Below, piece by piece: positions 1 to 5,150 of a stretch of 5,150 nt of DNA. The position numbers and the translations under genes are program-made. The stretch comes from an uncultured Gammaproteobacteria bacterium (GTDB taxonomy: Bacteria; Pseudomonadota; Gammaproteobacteria; Pseudomonadales; Azotimanducaceae). The number at the start of each line of letters is the position of its first letter. The first letter of the stretch is position 1. The notes under the pieces were generated by a model that had not been told where the DNA came from, searched no databases, and was given only the letters and a program-made list of their open reading frames with translations. The stretch is taken from positions 1 through 5,150 of the forward strand of contig CAJWLI010000124.1 of assembly GCA_913043075.1 (NCBI GenBank), in the 5' to 3' direction.

Positions 1-681
1 GAAATTTCAGTGCGCAAAAGTTTTCTTCGTTTTACCGCGATTGCAAGAGCAAATGAGACTCCGTCAATGCTTCAGTTGATTAATAGTCTGGACTTTGAGA
101 TTCATAAAGGGATCAAACTGAAAGAGGGTAATACCAATACAGTAGCTTTAGTTAAAACAGAGACAGGTCAGTTTGTGATTAAGCGATACAATATGAAGAC
201 TATTCCCCATCGGATCTCGAGACTTTTTAGAAGAACTCGAGCTTCACGATCTTGGGAAAATGGTCATGTCCTAAAGAGCTTAAATATACGAACACCTTTC
301 CCTATCGCCCTGATAGAAGAACGATTCGGTTTTCTTCGCGGCAAGGCTTACCTGATAACGAAATACTCTTCAGGTTATCCAGCGCAGAGATTGATTGAGA
401 AAAAAGAGTTTGGAAAAGAACCATTATGGATAGCAAATTTACTTCAGACGATTTTCGATAATCAGTTAGTTCATGGGGATCTAAAGGCGCAAAATTTTTT
501 AATCGAGGATGACGGAGCTTGTATCGTAGATTTGGATTCGATGTTCGAGGCTCGAAGTACTAAGATTCATCGAACGCATAGAAAAAAGGAAGTTGCGAGA
601 TTTCTTAGTAATTGGAAGAATTGTCCGAAGCTCTCGAACATCTTCTTTAGGCATTTTAAATCAATGGATCTATTAGAGTAA
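1..681 (+). CDS. LPS core kinase, Kdo/WaaP/InaA family (5' end outside window)
   Basis: This is a small eukaryotic-like protein kinase fold of the lipopolysaccharide kinase family (Kdo kinase, WaaP, InaA). Known members phosphorylate Kdo or heptose of the LPS core on the cytoplasmic side of the inner membrane. Numbered from the GTG at 10, visible parts are a glycine-loop-like segment LKEGNTNTV (37-45), the ATP-binding lysine in VIKRYN (K58), a likely helix-C glutamate (E83), the catalytic loop HGDLKAQNF (D157, N162) and the metal-binding segment VDLDS (D174 or D176). The active site therefore looks complete. The frame has no stop upstream of that GTG and runs off the window edge, and relatives usually carry more residues before the kinase lobe. 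I therefore read it as 5'-truncated by the window, with GTG 10 only a formal alternative start. The target sugar cannot be told from sequence. The glycosyltransferase downstream and hldE nearby support a core-LPS role. Confidence 0.85.
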   Translation, partial: EISVRKSFLRFTAIARANETPSMLQLINSLDFEIHKGIKLKEGNTNTVALVKTETGQFVIKRYNMKTIPHRISRLFRRTRASRSWENGHVLKSLNIRTPFPIALIEERFGFLRGKAYLITKYSSGYPAQRLIEKKEFGKEPLWIANLLQTIFDNQLVHGDLKAQNFLIEDDGACIVDLDSMFEARSTKIHRTHRKKEVARFLSNWKNCPKLSNIFFRHFKSMDLLE

Positions 682-761
682 TGACCTCTTTAAAAGAACT
701 TTTGAGGATTTTGGACATATTTGATGAAAAAAAATGTAAAAGTCCTACAAATCATCCATGA
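681..761 (+). other. Short ORF on the kinase stop codon (TAATG); possible alternative start of the glycosyltransferase
   Basis: An ATG at 681 overlaps the kinase stop codon by one base (TAATG), a layout typical of translational coupling. The frame encodes 26 residues beginning MTSLKELLRILDIFDEKK and stops at 759-761, inside the glycosyltransferase gene. It enters the A8 run at 727-734. Removing one A there would join it in frame to the glycosyltransferase at its NVKVLQ segment. It may be a relic of an older start, an alternative N-terminus reached by slippage, or chance. No separate function is claimed. Confidence 0.25.
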
Positions 762-1827
762 CTTAGAACCTCCGTTCGAGTTGGTAGCCAAAAGTTATGC
801 GGAAAGTTTTCTTGGTTGCAGTGTTACGACCATTGTTCTTAAAGGCGAAAGAGATGAAAATTTTTGCAACGAAATCTATGGTGAAGTTTTTTTTCTAGAG
901 CTCAGTAGCCAAGCTCTAAAGGGTTTCAAGGTCAAAGCAATTTTGAAAGTCAGGAGTTTGTTAAGAACTATTCCCCCAAATATCGTTATCGGCCATAGAT
1001 ATAAGCCATTTTTTATTGCTGTTATTCTTAACTGCTTCTTCTCACTAGATGCTGTTTTTGGCGTGGTTCATCATTACGGGTTTTTAGATCGCAAATCTCG
1101 ACGGTTATTTTCTCGTTTTTGGAAGGAAAACGTTGAGCTGATAGCTGTTTCGAACCCTGTCTGTGATTATCTTAAGCAGAGGGTGCAGGAAAAAAAAGAA
1201 AAGATCCATTTAGTTCAACAGGCATATTTCAAGCCAACATTATTAACGAAAAAAGAGGCATTGAAATTCTTAAGCTTGCCTGACAGTAATTACTATTTTG
1301 GTGCTGTAGGGCGCTTAGTTGAAAAAAAAAACCATCAGTTCTTAATAGAGGCGTTTTCGAAAATTAACGATGACTCTCACTTAATCATTATAGGTGATGG
1401 CAGACTATCCGGTGAGTTAAAAGCAATCGCAAAAGATCTAGGGATTGAAAGGAGGACGCATTTTCTAGGACAAGTGGAAATGGCTCATCGATACCTTAAA
1501 GCTTTCGATTGCTTTATTTTTCCTTCAACTGAAAAAGAAGAGTTTGGTATTGTTTTGTTAGAGGCTATGTTTGCTGAACTTCCGATTATCTGTTCGGATT
1601 CCCCAGGGCCAATGTCAATTGCAGCGGGGTTTGCTCATATTTTTCGTTCTGGAGATCAAGAGCAATTAACGACTCAAATGAGAAGCATTAGAAAAAAAAC
1701 AACAGATGAGCTTTCTAACTTCACTAAAGCGGGACTTAAAAAACTTGAAGAAGACTACAGTCAAACCAAGATGTTTGCCTCCATAAGGTCCCTCCCACCG
1801 GTTGCGAAACTCCTTTCGAAAGTTTGA
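724..1827 (+). CDS. GT4-like (GT-B fold) LPS core glycosyltransferase
   Basis: This glycosyltransferase has the retaining GT-B layout, probably acting at the inner face of the cytoplasmic membrane on the growing LPS core. Numbered from a TTG one codon upstream (721), the N-terminal acceptor domain starts with KVLQIIHDLEPPFE (7-20) and includes VVHHYGF (115-121) and IAVSNPVCDYL (141-151). The nucleotide-sugar domain has GAVGRLVEKKN (194-204), IIGDGRLSGEL (223-233) and the family EX7E motif, with E273 and E281 in EEFGIVLLEA. Its N-terminal pattern reminds me of the Pseudomonas WapH-like core transferases, from memory only, so no symbol is given. ATG 724 is preferred, with TTG 721 possible. Both have weak Shine-Dalgarno support: GAGG at 704-707 is rather far and GGA at 712-714 is short. 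The gap after the kinase is 42 bases with no visible terminator, so one operon is likely. Four A-runs of 8-9 bases lie in the gene. Donor and acceptor sugars are unknown. Confidence 0.85.
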   Translation: MKKNVKVLQIIHDLEPPFELVAKSYAESFLGCSVTTIVLKGERDENFCNEIYGEVFFLELSSQALKGFKVKAILKVRSLLRTIPPNIVIGHRYKPFFIAVILNCFFSLDAVFGVVHHYGFLDRKSRRLFSRFWKENVELIAVSNPVCDYLKQRVQEKKEKIHLVQQAYFKPTLLTKKEALKFLSLPDSNYYFGAVGRLVEKKNHQFLIEAFSKINDDSHLIIIGDGRLSGELKAIAKDLGIERRTHFLGQVEMAHRYLKAFDCFIFPSTEKEEFGIVLLEAMFAELPIICSDSPGPMSIAAGFAHIFRSGDQEQLTTQMRSIRKKTTDELSNFTKAGLKKLEEDYSQTKMFASIRSLPPVAKLLSKV

Positions 1828-1839
1828 TCTTTCTTTCGT

Positions 1840-2754
1840 TCAGTATATTTTTTCTTCTCCGAGGGGGCGCGTTTTGAACCGTCGGTGAAGCCACCAATAT
1901 TGGTCTGGTGCCAATAGAATAGCTTCTTCGATTTTCTTGTTAATTAACTCGCAATCTGCGGAAATATCGTTTGAAGGAAAATTTTTTGATGCAGCAGATA
2001 ATTTCACAAAATAACGACCGTTCTCTTTACGATACTGGCTCATAAATATGACACTGGCTTTCGTAGATTGCGCGATTCGTGATGTAGCCGTAATCGTTGC
2101 TGTTGGAAAACCAAAAAACGGAACAAAGACGGAATTTTTTTCTCCGAAGTCTTGGTCTGGTCCATACCAAATAATTGAACCTTCTCGGAGGATCTTGATG
2201 ACTCTACGAACATTTTTACGTTCAACGATAGATTCGAAGTTTCTTTTTCTGCCATTATTCATGATTGTATTGATGAGCAAATTTTTATTTCTTTTATACA
2301 TGACATGGAACGGGACCTTTCTGCTCAGAGCTGCGCCGCAGAGATCAAGAGAACAAAGGTGGTTCCCAACTAATAAAACACCTTGACCTCTCTTTTTAGC
2401 TTCCATTAGCAATTCCAATCCCTCGAATTCAACTAGTGATTCGAAATCTCTCTGAGGGAAAGCCCATGCCTCAAAGGTTTCTAATATCGCAGTTCCGCTA
2501 GATCTGAAATTTCTAACGATTTTTTCTTTGACTTCTTTATCTGGCAGGTTCGGGAAACATACTCGCAAGTTTTTTCCCACAATCTTTCTTCTTCTCTTTG
2601 CAATAACCAAAGCGAGAAGCCCGATAAGAGACCCGAACGCTGTCCTGCTTCTTCTTGGTAAAAGACAAACTATGCTTAATAAAGCTATGCCAACCCAACT
2701 TAGCCAATACTTTGGATGAATAAGATCGTAGGAAGGGTTAGAAAGGGATTTCAC
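1840..2754 (-). CDS. lpxL: LpxL-type (HtrB family) lipid A late acyltransferase
   Basis: This inner-membrane enzyme transfers a secondary acyl chain, usually laurate-type from acyl-ACP, onto the Kdo-lipid IVA precursor. The 304 residues match the roughly 306 of E. coli LpxL. Residues about 17-33 and 40-52 are hydrophobic and should anchor it. The HX4D catalytic motif is NHLCSLDLCG with H132 and D137. R169 and D200, in the segment IIWYGPDQDFG, fall at the positions I recall as conserved in E. coli LpxL, where position 137 is Glu. VFVPFFG (209-215) and YWWLHRRFKTRP (286-297) are typical of the family, and the WYGPDQDFG segment fits LpxL better than LpxM. The start is GTG: the frame is open back to a TAG at 2830-2832 but holds no ATG, and no good Shine-Dalgarno precedes it. 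It is transcribed alone, divergent from hldE and convergent with the glycosyltransferase. Which acyl chain it adds, and whether paralogues exist elsewhere, cannot be seen. Confidence 0.9.
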   Translation of the reverse strand: MKSLSNPSYDLIHPKYWLSWVGIALLSIVCLLPRRSRTAFGSLIGLLALVIAKRRRKIVGKNLRVCFPNLPDKEVKEKIVRNFRSSGTAILETFEAWAFPQRDFESLVEFEGLELLMEAKKRGQGVLLVGNHLCSLDLCGAALSRKVPFHVMYKRNKNLLINTIMNNGRKRNFESIVERKNVRRVIKILREGSIIWYGPDQDFGEKNSVFVPFFGFPTATITATSRIAQSTKASVIFMSQYRKENGRYFVKLSAASKNFPSNDISADCELINKKIEEAILLAPDQYWWLHRRFKTRPLGEEKIY

Positions 2755-2799
2755 AACATTTACGATACCAGTTTTCGCTCTCTGAATGAAATAGATGAT

Positions 2800-2805
2800 A
2801 TTATA
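2800..2805 (-). promoter_or_regulatory. Putative -10 element for the lpxL-type gene
   Basis: Read on the minus strand this is TATAAT, a perfect sigma-70 -10 hexamer. It would give a transcript start near 2793 and a leader of about 40 bases before the GTG at 2754. I found no TTGACA-like -35 at 15-18 bases upstream (TGCCTC at 17), and a TG dinucleotide lies one base too far upstream for an extended -10. The support is the hexamer and its position only. Confidence 0.35.
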
Positions 2806-2807
2806 CT
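2802..2807 (+). promoter_or_regulatory. Putative -10 element for hldE
   Basis: TATACT matches the sigma-70 -10 consensus at five of six positions and lies 24 bases before the chosen hldE ATG, implying a very short leader of roughly 18 bases. No convincing -35 is seen. It overlaps the minus-strand TATAAT by four bases, so the two promoters, if real, could not be occupied together. Confidence 0.3.
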
Positions 2808-2821
2808 CAAAGTTTAAACAT

Positions 2822-2826
2822 GGAGG
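2822..2826 (+). promoter_or_regulatory. Ribosome binding site GGAGG that decides the hldE start
   Basis: GGAGG lies five bases before the ATG at 2832, which is ideal spacing. An earlier in-frame ATG at 2820 sits immediately upstream of and overlapping this region, and has no Shine-Dalgarno of its own. The longer start would place the binding site inside the coding sequence. ATG 2832 is therefore preferred. Confidence 0.75.
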
Positions 2827-2831
2827 CAGCT

Positions 2832-4247
2832 ATGACCTCTCCCAGGTTTGACAGCGCCAAGATTCTCACTGTCGGGGATGCGATGATAGATAGGTATTGG
2901 CATGGAGATGCTAAGCGAATATCTGCCGAGGCTCCAATACCTGTTGTTGAAGTAAAAGAAATAGAAGATAGGCTCGGTGGCGCAGCCAATGTAGCTTTAA
3001 ATGTGTCGACACTGGGAGCTGAAAGTTACCTTGTCGCTGCTACTGGATCGGATATTGCCGCAAGAGAGCTTAAAGATAAATTAATCGCTTCTAATATAAA
3101 ATCTACATTGTTAAAGGATCCATTAAAACCAACGACAATTAAAGTTCGATTAGTCAGTCAGAACCAACAAATTGTTAGGGCGGATTTTGAAGAAAATTTT
3201 GATATTTCTGCAGAGTCTTTGGTAAGCGCGGCTACTAATTTCGATCGGATAGATACAGTAATTTTATCAGACTATGACAAGGGGTTATTGGCTGACCCTC
3301 AGGCTTTGATCAAAGAATATGTCTCGAGAAAAATCCCTGTTTTAGTCGACCCTAAGCACAAAGATTTTTCTCTTTATCAGGGAGCTACTTTAGTAAAACC
3401 GAATATAAATGAACTTCGGCACGCTATCGGTGATTGGGATGGCGAACAGGATATGATTAAAAAAGTAAAAAGTCTTTTGGAAAAATTTTCTTGGTCGGCA
3501 GTGCTCATCACTAGGGCCTCGGATGGAATGACTTTAGTAGAACTAGGAGCAGAGACGCATTTCCCTGCGAGAACACGAGATGTTTACGATACTTCCGGGG
3601 CGGGAGATACTGTTATCTCTGTACTGGGCGCTTCAGTTTCATCTGGTTTTACTTTAAAAGACTCCGTAGGCCTCTCTAATATTGCCGCGGGAATAGTAGT
3701 AGGAAATTTTGGTGTGACCAGTATATCCGGGCCTGAGCTTCGTGAAGAAGTATCGCTGATAGAAACGCAATCCTATAATCAAGGAGGGATGTCTGTAGAA
3801 CAGCTCGTTTCTGCGGTACGTGATTCAAAGGCAAAAGGAGACCGCATTGTTTTTACTAACGGCTGTTTTGATATTTTACATGCGGGACACGTTAACTACT
3901 TGGAAGAAGCAAAGAGAGAGGGTGACAAGCTGATAGTTGGATTGAATTCTGATGAATCTGTTGCGCGAATGAAAGGAAAGGGCCGGCCAATCAATACCAT
4001 CGATAGAAGGATGAAAATTATTGCGAGTCTCGAGGTCGTCGATTGGGTGGTCTGCTTTGATGAAGACACACCAGAGTCTTTGATCGAATTGATTTCACCT
4101 AACGTTTTGGTCAAGGGAGGAGATTATTCTGTAGATCAAGTCCTAGGATCCGAGCACGTTAGGGCTTCTGGAGGGGAGGTAAAAGTGCTGAGTTTTGTTG
4201 AAGACTGCTCTACGAGTATCTTAGTAGAGAAAATCCGAGATCTTTAG
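2832..4247 (+). CDS. hldE: Bifunctional HldE: heptose-7-phosphate kinase / heptose-1-phosphate adenylyltransferase
   Basis: HldE is a cytoplasmic enzyme of ADP-L-glycero-D-manno-heptose synthesis. Its N-terminal half phosphorylates D-glycero-beta-D-manno-heptose 7-phosphate at C1. After a separate phosphatase (GmhB) acts, the C-terminal half transfers AMP from ATP to give ADP-heptose for the LPS inner core. From ATG 2832 it is 471 residues, close to the 477 of E. coli HldE. Residues about 1-310 are a PfkB/ribokinase domain with VGDAMIDRYWHG (14-25), the sugar-binding RLGGAANVALN (47-57) and the catalytic DTSGAGD (253-259, Asp259 as base). Residues about 326-471 are a cytidylyltransferase-like domain with TNGCFDILHAGH (342-353) carrying the HxGH-type site, GLNSDES (370-376) and VKGGDY (427-432). 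Both halves look intact. It starts from a divergent region shared with the lpxL-type gene and ends with its stop overlapping the stop of the reductase. An alternative ATG at 2820 would add four residues. Confidence 0.96.
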   Translation: MTSPRFDSAKILTVGDAMIDRYWHGDAKRISAEAPIPVVEVKEIEDRLGGAANVALNVSTLGAESYLVAATGSDIAARELKDKLIASNIKSTLLKDPLKPTTIKVRLVSQNQQIVRADFEENFDISAESLVSAATNFDRIDTVILSDYDKGLLADPQALIKEYVSRKIPVLVDPKHKDFSLYQGATLVKPNINELRHAIGDWDGEQDMIKKVKSLLEKFSWSAVLITRASDGMTLVELGAETHFPARTRDVYDTSGAGDTVISVLGASVSSGFTLKDSVGLSNIAAGIVVGNFGVTSISGPELREEVSLIETQSYNQGGMSVEQLVSAVRDSKAKGDRIVFTNGCFDILHAGHVNYLEEAKREGDKLIVGLNSDESVARMKGKGRPINTIDRRMKIIASLEVVDWVVCFDEDTPESLIELISPNVLVKGGDYSVDQVLGSEHVRASGGEVKVLSFVEDCSTSILVEKIRDL

Positions 4248-5002
4248 AAGAACTTTGAAACCAAGTTAACAGTCTCTGCTAGATGAGTCTTGTTGATTGT
4301 TCCTATTACTGCTGAGTGAATTTCCTTGTGTTTAAAAACGAATTCTAAACTTTCTTTTATATGGCATTTCCCGCTAGAAAAAACTTTTTTTAATAAGATA
4401 CCACACCCTTTTTTATGAGCTTTTTTTATTGCCTCTAGATTTGACGAGTCCTCTAAATTAAGAGTTGCCATGATCACATCACTGAATACCGAGGCTGCTA
4501 AAGTGCCCTCGGGACTGTAGGTTGACATTCCGATATTCTTAGCAAGCCCTCTTTTCTTTATCTCAATTAAAGTCTCTACTGCATCGGATTGATTAATGAT
4601 ATCCAGATCATTACCATTTGAGTGTATCAATAAAATATCAATTGTTTCTGTATTTAAATTCTTTAAGCTCCGATGAACGCTATTCCAAACTCCAGTCTTC
4701 GAAAAATCGAAAGAAGATCTTTCATTTTCATATTTTTCGCCTGCTTTAGTTGAGATAATCCATTTATTTCGGGTTTTTGATATCGCTTTTCCAATTTTCT
4801 TTTCGCTCTCTCCATAAGCGGGCGCCGTATCAATTAGATTGATTCCCATTTCTTCTGCGAGACTAATAAAATTGGATACCTGCTTTTGGTCAGGTATTAA
4901 AAATTTTTCAGGGTATTTGACGTTGGTGTTGCGACCAAACTTCACCGACCCTAACGATATCCTGTGCGTTTTTAGGCCCGTATTACCTAGGGCTATATCC
5001 AT
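4244..5002 (-). CDS. Aldo/keto reductase, short form, substrate unknown
   Basis: This is a cytoplasmic NAD(P)H-dependent oxidoreductase of the aldo/keto reductase TIM-barrel superfamily. The opening GNTGLKTHRISLGSVKFG (6-23) is the usual N-terminal hairpin and first strand. The catalytic tetrad is complete: D58 and Y63 in IDTAPAYGESE, K86 in ISTKAGE and H127 in LLIHSNG. The cofactor end is AVIGTINKTHLAETV (231-245). At 252 residues it is shorter than the usual 280-330, and the region after residue 180 is compact. The start ATG at 5002 has GGGGAAG four bases upstream. It overlaps the end of an upstream gene by 10 bases, which suggests one operon with coupled translation. Its neighbours hint at sugar or envelope metabolism, but that is inference only; general detoxification of carbonyls is equally possible. 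Its 3' end overlaps hldE by four bases, tail to tail. Confidence 0.9.
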   Translation of the reverse strand: MDIALGNTGLKTHRISLGSVKFGRNTNVKYPEKFLIPDQKQVSNFISLAEEMGINLIDTAPAYGESEKKIGKAISKTRNKWIISTKAGEKYENERSSFDFSKTGVWNSVHRSLKNLNTETIDILLIHSNGNDLDIINQSDAVETLIEIKKRGLAKNIGMSTYSPEGTLAASVFSDVIMATLNLEDSSNLEAIKKAHKKGCGILLKKVFSSGKCHIKESLEFVFKHKEIHSAVIGTINKTHLAETVNLVSKFF

Positions 5003-5150
5003 GGAACTTCCCCAATTTCGGGTCTTTCTGCCTGGAATAATTCAGGCTCGGCGTTTGGTCCAATGAAAATATTGCTCAATACGTAATCTCCGAGCTGCGG
5101 TGCCAATGCCAACTTTGTTGGCCAGCAAACTATAGTATTTTCGTAGAATC
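4993..5150 (-). CDS. C-terminal end of an unrecognised protein (5' end outside window)
   Basis: The minus-strand frame ending with TAG at 4995-4993 is open to the window edge and gives 51 residues, including LGDYVLSNIFIGPNAEPEL and the end GEVPWI. The composition is protein-like, with tryptophans, prolines and mixed charge. The last ten bases overlap the start of the aldo/keto reductase, and the reductase's ribosome binding site lies inside this frame, as expected of adjacent operon genes. The other minus-strand frames stop sooner, and plus-strand ATGs in this stretch lead to stops within ten codons. I do not recognise the family, and too little is present to assign a function. Confidence 0.6.
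   Translation of the reverse strand, partial: FYENTIVCWPTKLALAPQLGDYVLSNIFIGPNAEPELFQAERPEIGEVPWI
5007..5013 (-). promoter_or_regulatory. Ribosome binding site of the aldo/keto reductase
   Basis: Read on the minus strand this is GGGGAAG, four bases before the ATG at 5002. It is purine-rich and well placed although not a full AGGAGG, and it supports that start. It lies within the end of the upstream gene, which favours coupled translation. Confidence 0.5.

Noticed and set aside
1807..1853. Possible bidirectional terminator between the glycosyltransferase and the lpxL-type gene (CGAAAG 1817-1822 with CTTTCG 1833-1838, T-run 1848-1853)
   Set aside because: The stem is only six base pairs with a ten-base loop, half of it AT, and the T-run starts about ten bases after the stem. 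It also lies partly inside both coding regions. Too weak to annotate.
2048..2386. 112-codon open frame on the plus strand within the lpxL-type gene
   Set aside because: It lies wholly antisense to a gene with clear family motifs and shows no motif of its own, so it is a shadow frame.
2820..2831. Earlier in-frame ATG for hldE at 2820
   Set aside because: It has no Shine-Dalgarno upstream, and GGAGG at 2822-2826 is ideally spaced for ATG 2832.
3896..4114. 72-codon minus-strand open frame inside the adenylyltransferase half of hldE
   Set aside because: It is antisense to a strongly conserved domain and has no independent support.
4839..5066. 75-codon plus-strand open frame across the reductase start
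   Set aside because: It is antisense to the reductase N-terminus and the overlapping upstream gene, with no recognisable motif or ribosome binding site. Treated as a shadow frame.
1..5150. RNA genes, CRISPR arrays, insertion sequences, defence or phage modules
   Set aside because: No tRNA-like cloverleaf, regularly spaced repeats, transposase motifs or terminal inverted repeats were seen. The window is filled by envelope and metabolic genes.

Overview
The window reads as a lipopolysaccharide (LPS) inner-core and lipid A gene neighbourhood from a Gram-negative bacterium, most likely a gammaproteobacterium of moderate to low GC (about 40% by eye). The evidence is a bifunctional HldE (sugar kinase fused to an adenylyltransferase), an LpxL-type lipid A acyltransferase, a Kdo/WaaP/InaA-type LPS kinase and a GT4-like core glycosyltransferase close together. 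The exact taxon cannot be fixed from the sequence.

Layout from left to right. Positions 1-681 (+) hold the 3' part of an LPS kinase whose start lies outside the window. Positions 724-1827 (+) hold a glycosyltransferase, probably in the same operon. Positions 1840-2754 (-) hold the LpxL-type acyltransferase, convergent with the glycosyltransferase across a 12-base gap. Positions 2755-2831 are a short divergent control region with overlapping -10-like elements for both strands. Positions 2832-4247 (+) hold hldE, whose start is fixed by a clear Shine-Dalgarno site. Positions 4244-5002 (-) hold an aldo/keto reductase whose stop overlaps the hldE stop. Positions 4993-5150 (-) hold the last 51 codons of an unrecognised gene that overlaps the reductase start and is probably co-transcribed with it.

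How the genes fit together: HldE makes the ADP-heptose precursor, the glycosyltransferase adds a sugar to the core, the kinase probably phosphorylates a core sugar, and the acyltransferase finishes lipid A. The reductase and its partner have no assigned place in this pathway; their position is the only link.

No stretch longer than about 80 bases lacks a gene. There is no sign of an RNA gene, mobile element, CRISPR array or defence system. This is mostly ordinary envelope biosynthesis. The most unusual point is the start of the glycosyltransferase gene: an A8 run separates the annotated frame from a second, protein-like frame that begins on the kinase stop codon (TAATG). The same gene carries three more A-runs of 8 or 9.
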